Shown piece by piece: positions 34,793-43,188 of a stretch of DNA of 59,609 nt (within the stretch, counting starts at the first letter, position 1; each line of letters opens with the position of its first letter). This DNA comes from Eubacterium sp. (GTDB taxonomy: Bacteria; Bacillota; Clostridia; Lachnospirales; Lachnospiraceae): NCBI GenBank assembly GCA_024681515.1, contig JAILAR010000129.1, positions 1-59,609 of the forward strand, in the 5' to 3' direction. Both the position numbers and the translations under genes were made by a program. The notes under the pieces are model-generated. The model was not told the DNA's origin and did no database searches. It was given only the letters and a program-made list of their open reading frames with translations.

Positions 34793-36553
34793 ATGATCAA
34801 ACGACTAAGTAAAGAAGTTGGCGAATTCAAGAAAGACTCACTCTTAACTCCGTTCTTTATGATCCTGGAGGTCATCTTCGATGTCCTGATCCCGCTGTTC
34901 ATGGGGAAGCTCATCGATCTGTCGGAGGGCGAAGACGTGGACATGGGGCGGATCCTGATGTACGGAGGCATCATGCTTCTGATGGCAGGCGGTGCGCTTT
35001 GGACCGGTATCATGGGCGGAAAATACGGCGCCCGTGCCTCAGCCGGTTTCGCGAGAAATCTGCGGCGGTCCATGTATCGCAACATTCAGACCTATTCCTT
35101 CGCAAATATCGATAAGTTCTCCACTTCCAGTCTGGTGACGCGTCTCACCACGGATGTGACGAACGTGCAGAATGCATATCAGATGTTGCTTCGTATGGCG
35201 ACCCGCGCGCCGTCCAATCTGATCATCAGCATGACAGTTGCTTTCACCATCAGTGCGAAGGTGGCTTTTGTCTACCTGGGTGCGGTGGTATTCCTGATCC
35301 TTATGGCATGCATCATCATTCCGAAGGTGACGAAGATCTTCAGCGAAGCATTTCCGAAGTACGATAAAATGAATGAGAGCGTACAGGAGAACATCACCGG
35401 CATCCGCGTGGTGAAGGGCTTTGTACGTGAAGAGCATGAGAAGAAAAAATTCGGCATCGCCAGCGGCATGATCTACAAGATCTTCTGCCGTGCAGAGAAG
35501 CTGATGGCAACCATCGCGCCGCTGATGCAGGGAACTGTGTATTTCAGTATCCTGATGGTAAGCTGGGTGGGCGCGAAGATCATCGTGAACAGCAACCAGA
35601 CGGAACTCACCACCGGAAACCTTACACAGCTGCTGACCTACTGCATGCAGATCCTCATGAGCCTTATGATGCTTTCCATGGTCGTGGTCATGATCACCAT
35701 GTCCGTACCCAGCGCGAAGCGTATTTATGAGGTCCTGAAAGAAGAAAGTGCACTGAAAAATCCCGAGGAACCGCTTATGGAGGTTCCGGACGGCAGCATC
35801 CGTTTTGATGATGTGGATTTCCGTTACAATGATACGTCGGAAGCGCCTGTGCTCCAGGATATAACTCTGGAGATTAAATCCGGCGAGACCATCGGCATCA
35901 TCGGCGGTACCGGAAGTTCCAAGACCAGTCTGGTGAACCTGATCAGCCGTCTCTATGATGTCAGTCAGGGGAAGGTTTACGTGGGCGGAAATGATGTCCG
36001 TTCCTACGATCTGAAGACGCTCCGCGACCAGGTGGCCGTGGTGCTTCAAAAAAATGTCCTTTTCTCCGGCACCATTTTGGAGAATCTACGCTGGGGCAAT
36101 CCCAACGCAACGTTGGAGGAGTGTCAGGAAGCCTGCAGGCTGGCCTGTGCGGATGAGTTCATCGAGAATTTTCCGCAGAAATACGATCTGATGCTGGAGC
36201 AGGGTGCGACCAACCTCTCCGGTGGACAGAAGCAGCGGCTCTGCATCGCCCGGGCATTGCTGAAGAAACCGAAGGTGCTGATCCTGGACGACAGTACCAG
36301 CGCCGTGGATACCACCACCGATGCAAAGATCCGGAAGGGTTTCCGGGAATTTATCCCCGAGACCACGAAGCTGATCATCGCACAGCGGATCTCCAGTGTT
36401 ATGGATGCGGACCGCATTCTGGTTCTGGAGAACGGCCGTGTCAGCGGCTTCGGAACCCATGAGGAACTGCTGGAGAATAATGCGATCTACCGCGATGTCT
36501 ACGAATCCCAGCAGGGTGGCAGTAAGGACTTTGACGAGGGAGGTGCGTTATGA
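34793..36553 (+). CDS. ABC exporter half-transporter, degenerate-site subunit
   Basis: 586 aa from ATG 34793, GAGG 9 bases upstream; an in-frame TTG at 34778 is rejected. Six membrane helices, then an ATPase domain with Walker A GGTGSSKTS (about 368-377) and LSGGQKQRL (about 473). Walker B reads LILDDSTS, with Asp in place of catalytic Glu, and the switch region reads IIAQRISS, with Gln in place of His. Both changes mark the non-hydrolysing side of heterodimeric exporters such as TM287. Its partner is the next gene, 87 bases downstream. Confidence 0.92.
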   Translation: MIKRLSKEVGEFKKDSLLTPFFMILEVIFDVLIPLFMGKLIDLSEGEDVDMGRILMYGGIMLLMAGGALWTGIMGGKYGARASAGFARNLRRSMYRNIQTYSFANIDKFSTSSLVTRLTTDVTNVQNAYQMLLRMATRAPSNLIISMTVAFTISAKVAFVYLGAVVFLILMACIIIPKVTKIFSEAFPKYDKMNESVQENITGIRVVKGFVREEHEKKKFGIASGMIYKIFCRAEKLMATIAPLMQGTVYFSILMVSWVGAKIIVNSNQTELTTGNLTQLLTYCMQILMSLMMLSMVVVMITMSVPSAKRIYEVLKEESALKNPEEPLMEVPDGSIRFDDVDFRYNDTSEAPVLQDITLEIKSGETIGIIGGTGSSKTSLVNLISRLYDVSQGKVYVGGNDVRSYDLKTLRDQVAVVLQKNVLFSGTILENLRWGNPNATLEECQEACRLACADEFIENFPQKYDLMLEQGATNLSGGQKQRLCIARALLKKPKVLILDDSTSAVDTTTDAKIRKGFREFIPETTKLIIAQRISSVMDADRILVLENGRVSGFGTHEELLENNAIYRDVYESQQGGSKDFDEGGAL

Positions 36554-36640
36554 CGAAGTCATATATTGAATCGCACCGACCGACGCGCCGCCGAGCGACA
36601 GCGAGGGGGCATTACATTGATTGTTGGGAGGTGAAGGCTG

Positions 36641-38572
36641 ATGGCAGGACCGGGAAGTAAAGTACCACGCGGCATGAAGCCCACCGTTCAGAATCCGGGC
36701 AAGATCCTGAAACGTCTGATGGGCTACGTCTTCCGTTTTTATAAAGTTCATATGATCGTAGTGTTTGTCTGCATTATCGCCGGCGTTTTGGCGAATCTGC
36801 AGGGAACCATGTTTATGCAGGAGCTGATCGACGGGTATATCGTCCCCATGCTGGAGGACGGCAGCCAGAATTTTGATCCGCTCATGTGGGCGATCCTCCG
36901 CACCGCAGGCTTTTATGCGGCGGGTATCGCCTGTGTCTATGTGCAGAACCGCATCATGGTGTATGTCACCCAGGGCACGCTGCGGCGCCTTCGCGATGAC
37001 ATGTTCAATCACATGGAATCTTTGCCCATCGGGTATTTCGATTCCAACACCCGCGGGGATATCATGTCCATGTACACCAACGATATCGATACCCTGCGCC
37101 AGATGATCAGCCAGAGTATCCCGCAGTTCTTCGATGCGTCCATCACCATCGTGGGAGTCATCGTGTGCATGATCATTTTAAATATACCGCTGACCGTTGT
37201 TACTTTCATCATGCTGGGCTTCATGCTCTTCTGTACCAAGGGGATCACGAAGAAGAGCGGCAGCTATTTCATGGCGCAGCAGAAGGATGTGGGTGCACTG
37301 AACGGTTATATTGAGGAGCGGATGACCGGCCAGAAGGTGGTAAAAGTCTTCAATCATGAGCAGGAGTGCATCGAGGAGTTTGACAAACTGAATGACCAGC
37401 TCTTTGACAGTGCCTACAATGCAAATCAATATGCGAACATCCTGATGCCTGCCATGGCGCAGATCGGAAACCTGAGCTATGTACTCTGTGCGGTGATCGG
37501 AGCGATCCTGATCATGACCGGATTCGGGATCGAGGGTGCTGCATTTGAAGGCATCGCTCCCCTGACCATCGGCGGACTTTTCTCCTTCCTGCAGTTCAAC
37601 AAGCGGTTCAATATGCCGATCAATCAGGTCAGCATGCAGCTGAACTCCATCATCATGGCCATGGCCGGCGCGGACCGTGTCTTCAAGCTCCTGGATCAGA
37701 AGCCGGAGACGGACGACGGCTATGTTATGCTTGTAAATGCGAAGGAGCTTCCGGACGGGACTCTCACCGAGAGTGAGGAGCGTACGGGGCTTTGGGCATG
37801 GAAGCACCGGCACCAGGAGAGCGGCGAGATCGAGTACAAGCGGCTGGAGGGTGCCATCGTTCTGGACGATGTGGACTTCGGTTATGTTCCGGAGAAAATG
37901 GTATTGCACAACGTTTCCCTCTACGCGAAGCCGGGTCAGAAGATCGCCTTTGTCGGCTCTACCGGTGCGGGCAAGACCACTATCACGAACCTCATCAATC
38001 GTTTCTATGATATTCAGGACGGCAAGATCCGGTTTGACGGTATCAATGTAAATAAGATCAAGAAAGGGGATCTCAGGCGGTCTCTGGGCCTTGTACTGCA
38101 GGATACCCACCTCTTTACCGCAACCGTAATGGAGAACATCCGGTACGGGCGGCTGGATGCCACCGATGAAGAATGCATCGAGGCGGCGAAGCTGGCAAAT
38201 GCAGACATTTTCATCCGCCAGCTGCCGGAGGGTTACGACACCGTGCTCACCGGAGACGGCGGAAATCTCTCTCAGGGGCAGCGGCAGCTGCTGGCCATCG
38301 CCAGAGCGGCTGTGGCGGATCCGCCGGCGCTGATCCTGGACGAGGCGACTTCCTCCATCGATACACGTACCGAGAAGATCGTACAGGAGGGCATGGACCG
38401 GCTGATGGCGGGAAGAACTACATTTGTCATAGCTCACAGGCTTTCTACCGTACGGAACAGCGACTGTATCCTGGTACTGGAGAAGGGCTGTGTGGTCGAA
38501 CGTGGTAACCATGAAGAACTCCTGGCTGAAAAGGGACGGTACTATAACCTCTACACGGGCATGACGGCATGA
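36641..38572 (+). CDS. ABC exporter half-transporter, catalytic subunit
   Basis: 643 aa, with GGAGGTGAAGG upstream. Six membrane helices and an ATPase domain: GSTGAGKTT, LSQGQRQLLAIARA, LILDEATSSID with the catalytic Glu, and VIAHRLST with the switch His. These residues complement the degenerate partner. The N-terminal ~25 residues before helix 1 are an extension (GPGSKVPRGMKPTVQNPGK). Likely exports drugs, lipids or peptides; the substrate is unknown. Confidence 0.93.
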   Translation: MAGPGSKVPRGMKPTVQNPGKILKRLMGYVFRFYKVHMIVVFVCIIAGVLANLQGTMFMQELIDGYIVPMLEDGSQNFDPLMWAILRTAGFYAAGIACVYVQNRIMVYVTQGTLRRLRDDMFNHMESLPIGYFDSNTRGDIMSMYTNDIDTLRQMISQSIPQFFDASITIVGVIVCMIILNIPLTVVTFIMLGFMLFCTKGITKKSGSYFMAQQKDVGALNGYIEERMTGQKVVKVFNHEQECIEEFDKLNDQLFDSAYNANQYANILMPAMAQIGNLSYVLCAVIGAILIMTGFGIEGAAFEGIAPLTIGGLFSFLQFNKRFNMPINQVSMQLNSIIMAMAGADRVFKLLDQKPETDDGYVMLVNAKELPDGTLTESEERTGLWAWKHRHQESGEIEYKRLEGAIVLDDVDFGYVPEKMVLHNVSLYAKPGQKIAFVGSTGAGKTTITNLINRFYDIQDGKIRFDGINVNKIKKGDLRRSLGLVLQDTHLFTATVMENIRYGRLDATDEECIEAAKLANADIFIRQLPEGYDTVLTGDGGNLSQGQRQLLAIARAAVADPPALILDEATSSIDTRTEKIVQEGMDRLMAGRTTFVIAHRLSTVRNSDCILVLEKGCVVERGNHEELLAEKGRYYNLYTGMTA

Positions 38573-38578
38573 GGTGTC

Positions 38579-38609
38579 TGTCATTCTGAGCACGCAGTGC
38601 GAAGAATCC
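38579..38609 (+). repeat. TGTCATTCTGAG repeat, single copy
   Basis: TGTCATTCTGAG-CAC-GCA-GTGC-GAAGAATCCC follows the exporter stop by 6 bases and precedes the double-HTH gene. The same family as the intercistronic pair at 29131. Confidence 0.7.
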
Positions 38610-38646
38610 CATGAATCGAACAAGAGATTCTCTAAGGAGATGAATG

Positions 38647-40410
38647 ATGAAATTCTCGGAACAACTCCAACTATATATGTCTGAACTTGGTGTCAGCAGC
38701 CGGGAACTTGCCAGAGAAGCAGGCATTTCCGAGAGTGCTCTCAGCCGCTATCGCAGCGGGGACAGGACGCCCTCCTCAGACGAAGAAAAACTGCATACCC
38801 TTGCGGAGGCACTGGTGCGTACGGCTACGGTGGAGGAAGTCCCTTACACCGCAGAAGAGATCTACCGCACCTTTTATGAGATACTCGGCAGCGGACTTAC
38901 CGTTCCCTACGAAACCTATCTCTCCAATCTGCATCAGCTGATGGAGATCATGGGGATCCGCAGCAATGAACTGGCGAGGGAGCTGTCCTTTGATCCGTCC
39001 TATATCTCCCGGATCCTGGCCGGAAAAAGACGGCCTGCGGAGATCCGTGGCTTCAATGCCCAGGTTGTGGCGATGGTATGCAAAAAGGCGGAAGAACGAA
39101 GCAGGGAGGACACCCTGTCTACTTTGCTGGGGATTCCGCTGGAGATACTGAAAAATCCGCAGCACAGAGAAGAGGCGTTGCTGAGCTGGCTCGGAAGCAA
39201 TTCGGAGAAGGTGGCAACCCATCCCGTCCGCCGGTTTCTGCAGGAGTTTGACGGATTTGATTTGGACGAATATATGAAATCGGCGCATCTGGACGATGTA
39301 AAACGCCCGGTCCCGCCGCCTGTCAGCCTTCCCAAAAGAAAAGTGTATATCGGTCATTCCGCGATCATGGAAGCAGAGCTGGATTTTATCCGGCTGACGG
39401 CCCTGAACCGATCCTCGGATCCGGTCTTTTTTTACAGTGATTTTCCGTTGACGGTTGCTTCAAAGGATGAGGAGTTCCTGGAAAAATGGATCTTCGGTAT
39501 GGCAACCCTGATCCGACGGGGGCTCTGTCTTCGTATCATTCATGATGTTCACCGTCCCATGTCGGAAATGCTCCTTGCCCTGGAGAATTATCTTCCTCTT
39601 TACATGACCGGTCAGATCGAATCCCATTATCTGAATCGCCACCAGGGAGAGCTGTTCTCTCACCTTCTCTGGGTGTCCGGCGGGCTTGCGCTGATGGGCG
39701 AGGCTGTGTCAGGGTATCCGACGGAAGGAATGCATACGCTGACGAATCACGCGGCAGAGCTGAGATACGCGAAAAAACGTGCAAAGAGACTTCTGGAACG
39801 CTCCAATCCGCTTGTCCAGATCTACAGGGATGCGGAACGGATGCAGATTCTGCTGGATCACAGAGATCTGTTTCAGCAGGGAGACAGGAGGATCCTTTGC
39901 AGTTATCTGCCGGTCGCAATGCTTTCCGATGAGGAAATGGACCGGTATCTGGAGAGGGCAGGTCTGGATGCGGCGCATCGAAAAAATATGATCCGGCAGG
40001 TGGATCGCAGGAAGAAATTCATGACGAGTCTTCTTCAGAACTACCGTATCCGTCTGGATATACCGGATGTTACGGAGGAGGAATTCCGTAAAAAACCGGT
40101 GAGTCTTACATTTGCGGATGTCGGAAGGGACATTTGCGTGGAGTACTCCTATGAGGAATACCGGGCGCATTTGGAACGCGTCAAAGAGTTTGCGGAAAAT
40201 TATGAGAATCTGAAGCTGGTGATGATCCCCGTAAATGCGCTTCGCAATGTCAATATTCAGCTGATCCACGGGCAGGCGGTGATCCTGACAAAGAACCGCG
40301 CTCCGCTGATCTGTTTTGTCATGCGGCAGCCGAATCTGGTTCGGACCTTTGAGGAATTTGCCGTAAGTCTCGCCGGTGAAGAGTGGGGGACGGCAGCCAC
40401 GGAAGATTGA
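38647..40410 (+). CDS. Large regulator-like protein with two XRE HTH domains, unknown
   Basis: 587 aa. Residues ~3-60 form a Cro/CI-type HTH (SSRELAREAGISESALSRYR), and residues ~85-140 a second one (RSNELARELSFDPSYISRIL). The remaining ~440 residues form an alpha/beta region without a recognised fold, with PVFFYSDFPLTVAS and LCLRIIHDVHRPMSEMLLAL. AAGGAG lies 7 bases before ATG 38647 (ATG 38644 is also possible). It resembles a one-component regulator whose C-terminal part senses something, but no ligand motif is visible. Position after the exporter suggests, without proof, a link. Confidence 0.75.
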   Translation: MKFSEQLQLYMSELGVSSRELAREAGISESALSRYRSGDRTPSSDEEKLHTLAEALVRTATVEEVPYTAEEIYRTFYEILGSGLTVPYETYLSNLHQLMEIMGIRSNELARELSFDPSYISRILAGKRRPAEIRGFNAQVVAMVCKKAEERSREDTLSTLLGIPLEILKNPQHREEALLSWLGSNSEKVATHPVRRFLQEFDGFDLDEYMKSAHLDDVKRPVPPPVSLPKRKVYIGHSAIMEAELDFIRLTALNRSSDPVFFYSDFPLTVASKDEEFLEKWIFGMATLIRRGLCLRIIHDVHRPMSEMLLALENYLPLYMTGQIESHYLNRHQGELFSHLLWVSGGLALMGEAVSGYPTEGMHTLTNHAAELRYAKKRAKRLLERSNPLVQIYRDAERMQILLDHRDLFQQGDRRILCSYLPVAMLSDEEMDRYLERAGLDAAHRKNMIRQVDRRKKFMTSLLQNYRIRLDIPDVTEEEFRKKPVSLTFADVGRDICVEYSYEEYRAHLERVKEFAENYENLKLVMIPVNALRNVNIQLIHGQAVILTKNRAPLICFVMRQPNLVRTFEEFAVSLAGEEWGTAATED

Positions 40411-40506
40411 TCAGATGACGGAATATGGTTCGACGCGGTTAAAGGAATATAGATTAAATAATATGGATTGAATTCCATTCGTATAGAGCGGATGAAAGGA
40501 AATACA

Positions 40507-41154
40507 ATGAGACACACCATCATATTTGACCTGGACGGCACACTTCTCTACACTCTGGAGGATCTGAAGGATGCCGTAAACTACGCTCTCCGCACCAGAG
40601 GATATGCGGAGCATAAACTGGAGGAGATGCGCCGGTTCTTCGGAAATGGGATCCGCTTTGCGCTGCAGCAGGCAGAGCCGACGCTGCCGGATGCGGAGAT
40701 CGATGAACTGATCGTGCTCTTCAAGGAATACTATGGAAAGCATTCCATGGATAATACCATGCCTTATGACGGGGTGCTTCCTCTTATGCAGACTCTGTCA
40801 GAGCAGGGCTGTCGGATGGCCATCGTCTCCAACAAGGTGGATGAAGCGGTGAAAGACCTGGCAGCGCATTTCTTCGGGGACTATGTTAGGGTGGCCATCG
40901 GGAACCGCGCGGATATCCGCCGAAAACCGGCGCCGGATACGGTATTTGCGGCGCTGGAGGAGCTGGGAGCTTCGAAGGACGATGCAGTCTATATCGGGGA
41001 CTCCGAGGTGGATCTTGCCACGGCCCGGGCAGCCGGGCTGCCCTGTATCACCGTTCTCTGGGGCTTTCGGGAGAAGGATTTTCTGATCGAACAGGGTGCG
41101 GACTGTTTCGCCGAGCGTCCGGAGGAGATTCCGGAGATCCTGGAAAATCTGTGA
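40507..41154 (+). CDS. HAD-family phosphatase, phosphoglycolate-phosphatase-like
   Basis: 215 aa from ATG 40507 with AAAGGAA upstream. FDLDGTLLYT contains the nucleophile Asp, IVSNK the motif II Ser region, RKPAPDT motif III Lys and YIGDSEVDLATARAAG motif IV Asp pair. The four-helix cap between motifs I and II places it with Gph/PGP-type subfamily IA enzymes. The physiological substrate cannot be assigned. Confidence 0.88.
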   Translation: MRHTIIFDLDGTLLYTLEDLKDAVNYALRTRGYAEHKLEEMRRFFGNGIRFALQQAEPTLPDAEIDELIVLFKEYYGKHSMDNTMPYDGVLPLMQTLSEQGCRMAIVSNKVDEAVKDLAAHFFGDYVRVAIGNRADIRRKPAPDTVFAALEELGASKDDAVYIGDSEVDLATARAAGLPCITVLWGFREKDFLIEQGADCFAERPEEIPEILENL

Positions 41155-41160
41155 TCGAAA

Positions 41161-41366
41161 ATATGATGATAGGGTCAAAAGGTCCAAGCGATGCGCTTGC
41201 GCGGTCGCTTGAGACCTTTTGACCCGCAAAACACTCACGGCTCTCGTCATTTTGCACAGCAAAATGACGAGAGCCGTGAGTGTTTTAGCAGCACATTGCA
41301 CACGTAGTGTGCGTGCTGCGAATCATCAGCTGGGGGCAAAATACCTTTTGTCCCCAGCATCATTAA
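41161..41366. repeat. 206-bp structured direct repeat, copy 1
   Basis: Four successive hairpins. GGGTCAAAAGGT pairs with ACCTTTTGACCC. Then a perfect 23-bp stem around ACA has a GCTCTCGTCATTTTGC arm. GCAGCAC pairs with GTGCTGC, and CTGGGG pairs with CCCCAG. The copy at 41661 is collinear. Confidence 0.85.
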
Positions 41367-41428
41367 TATTCATTTGGGCATTGTACTCTTTATGGATCAC
41401 TCTTTTGTATTTTATATGTTTTTCTGTA

Positions 41429-41444
41429 TGTTTCACGTGAAACA
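41429..41444. other. parS site 1
   Basis: TGTTTCACGTGAAACA matches the Bacillus/Clostridia Spo0J (ParB) binding consensus TGTTNCACGTGAAACA exactly. The palindrome extends one base each side. Confidence 0.85.
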
Positions 41445-41583
41445 TTATTTTGAATTCAAAAAGTAGATGTTTTTTCTTTTGGTATGTTCCTGGACGCTAT
41501 AAATCAGGTACATATATATTTATTAGTGTTCAATTTACTTATAAGTGGAGTTTTGTGAGAGTTTGATCTGCCATATGTTTTGA

Positions 41584-41599
41584 TGTTTCACGTGAAACA
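41584..41599. other. parS site 2
   Basis: A second exact TGTTTCACGTGAAACA, extended to a 24-bp palindrome by TTGA/TCAA flanks (41580-41603). Confidence 0.85.
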
Positions 41600-41660
41600 T
41601 CAATTACTTAGAAGAAAAGGTGTTTACGTTTATTTAATATGAATAAAACTCGTTTTGATT

Positions 41661-41866
41661 ATATGATGATAGGGTCAAAAGGTCCAAGCGATGTGCTTGC
41701 GCGGTCGCTTGAGACCTTAATTGACCCGCAAAACACGAACGGCGTAGTCATTTTGCTGTGCAAAATGACAATAGCCGTGAGTGTTTTAGCAGCACATTGC
41801 ACACGTAGTGTGCGTGCTGCGAATCATCAGCTGGGGGCAAAACACCTTTTGACCCCAGCATCATTA
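41661..41866. repeat. 206-bp structured direct repeat, copy 2
   Basis: Starts exactly 500 bases after copy 1 and is nearly identical at both ends. The second hairpin has diverged on its left arm, so the 23-bp stem is broken here while the TCATTTTGC/GCAAAATGA core is kept. Confidence 0.85.
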
Positions 41867-42074
41867 TATAAAGAAATAATATTGTGTAATTTCTTCTATT
41901 TTTCTGGTGTATCAGTCTAAATTAAAGAACAAATTGATCAGAATTATAAATATTATTTATGGATCGGATTATAAAAACTTTCATGAAGGGATATGATAAG
42001 AATTATCAGATTATTCTGAACGAATGATTGATAGCTCTTTCAGATGTAGAGATGTAGATATAACATTTGACTAT

Positions 42075-42122
42075 TGTGGATAATTCTGTGGATTTAGTCG
42101 GTTTTCCACATAGTTATCCACT
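42075..42122. other. Symmetric DnaA-box cluster
   Basis: TGTGGATAA (42075-42083, exact), TGTGGATTT (42087-42095), TTTTCCACA (42102-42110) and TTATCCACT (42114-42122). Two boxes point each way, with 3-base gaps inside each pair and 6 between pairs, forming a dyad. It could act in initiation or in DnaA titration. Confidence 0.65.
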
Positions 42123-42126
42123 TTAT

Positions 42127-42168
42127 AAACAAAAAAGCATGTTTCACGTGAAACATGCTTTTTTGTTT
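42127..42168. terminator. parS site 3 inside a 42-bp perfect palindrome / terminator
   Basis: TGTTTCACGTGAAACA (42140-42155) is flanked by GC and A6/T6 so that 42 bases form one perfect palindrome. It ends 3 bases after the cbiL stop. Read leftward the transcript folds and ends in U6, so it can serve as both terminator and ParB site. Confidence 0.75.
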
Positions 42169-42171
42169 GTA

Positions 42172-42900
42172 TTAAACGTTTTTTGATATTATCGTTGTAA
42201 AGTAGTTATCCGGCTTTTCTTTTTGGAGCTCTTCCAGGGAACGATATAGTATTTCGCCTTCAAGGCAGCAGTTTGTTGCACCGAATATGTTAAGTGGATT
42301 CTTTTTTGCCTCTTTAGATAGTTTTGAAAGAAGAGAGGGGATTTCTTTTCCCTGTTTCATATAGATACAGGTTGAATTGTTTGATGTTGAACTTTCTTCG
42401 CTCAAAACAAAATTGTTATCAGTCGGATCTGAAACGGGATTTATGATAAGGGATTCTGAGTGATATACAAGTGTTTGATCACAGGCTGCAGCAACTGCAA
42501 GAAAAGAAGGAATCCCGTTTATGATTTTAGTTTTATAACCACGATCATGAAGCAGTTTCTGAATTGGAGTAAAGCTGGAGTAGATGGTTGGATCGCCGAT
42601 TGTGAGATATGCTGTCATTTTGTTTGTATCGAGTTGAGCAGAAATTATGTCAACCAATCCTGAATATTCCGATTCTATATTTATAGAATCTTTAACCATT
42701 GATATATGAACTTCCATCAGTTTCTTCTGCAATAGTTTTTCCTCTGATAATATTCCCTGAAGAATGGACAGTGCTCTGGCACCGTCCGGATAGAAGAGAA
42801 CTTCACATTCCTGAAGCAGGTGATAAGCCTTGAGAGTGATCAATTCAGGATCTCCGGGACCCAGACCGATTCCATATAGACATTTTTCGTTATTGTTCAT
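42172..42900 (-). CDS. cbiL: Precorrin-2 / cobalt-precorrin-2 C20-methyltransferase
   Basis: 242 aa from the ATG at 42900; a TTG six codons upstream is possible. SAM-dependent tetrapyrrole methylase of cobalamin synthesis: YGIGLGPGDPELITLKA and YLTIGDPTIYSSF are characteristic of the C20 enzymes. Codon use is distinctly AT-rich compared with its neighbours. No other cobalamin gene is in the window, so it is an orphan here. The ribosome site is weak (GAAAGAG). The stop abuts the parS-containing palindrome. Confidence 0.85.
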   Translation of the reverse strand: MNNNEKCLYGIGLGPGDPELITLKAYHLLQECEVLFYPDGARALSILQGILSEEKLLQKKLMEVHISMVKDSINIESEYSGLVDIISAQLDTNKMTAYLTIGDPTIYSSFTPIQKLLHDRGYKTKIINGIPSFLAVAAACDQTLVYHSESLIINPVSDPTDNNFVLSEESSTSNNSTCIYMKQGKEIPSLLSKLSKEAKKNPLNIFGATNCCLEGEILYRSLEELQKEKPDNYFTTIISKNV

Positions 42901-43002
42901 TTTTACTGTCTCTTTCAATAATTTCTATAGAGAATGCGGGATTCCGAAGTTGTTGCTCTACGGGATCCCGCTTTCTTTGATTATTATTCTGATTTTGATT
43001 CT

Positions 43003-43188
43003 GCGTCGCCATAGTTCTGTATCGTTATGGTTTTGCGTCGTTATGGTTTTGCAAGTCATGGATCTGCATCGTTATGGATCTGCATTGTCATGGTCTGCAT
43101 TGTTATGGTCTGCATTGTTATGGATCTGCAAGTCATGGTTCTGTATCGTTATAATTCTGTATCCGTCTGGCTCCGCATCTTTCTGGTT
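43003..43188. repeat. Degenerate 15-16-bp tandem repeat after argS
   Basis: About eleven copies of a unit like GCATCGTTATGGATCT run up to the argS stop codon. Variants swap CGTT/AGTC/TTGT and TGGTCT/TGGATCT. An open frame on the plus strand crosses it, but the repeat has mixed 15/16-base units and no ribosome site, so it is not coding. Confidence 0.75.

Larger units (their letters stand above)
41155..42171. other. Gene-free kilobase with parS sites, DnaA boxes and a duplicated element
   Basis: No supportable gene. The region alternates two G+C-richer 206-bp direct repeats with strongly AT-rich sequence and contains three parS palindromes and a DnaA-box cluster, listed separately. The combination is typical of chromosome-maintenance DNA near an origin. 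Gene orientation to the left (mostly rightward-reading) argues against this being the bidirectional origin itself. Confidence 0.7.

Noticed and set aside
36550-36640. Short ORF between the two exporter genes
   Set aside because: It starts at the overlapping ATGA of the first exporter gene but reads a G+C-rich low-complexity stretch and has no recognisable product.
41155-42171. Firm call of the bidirectional replication origin
   Set aside because: parS and DnaA boxes fit, but most genes to the left read toward the site and dnaA/dnaN are absent. The feature is left as a candidate only.
43003-43188. CRISPR array
   Set aside because: The repeats are contiguous 15-16-mers without unique spacers, and no cas genes are present.
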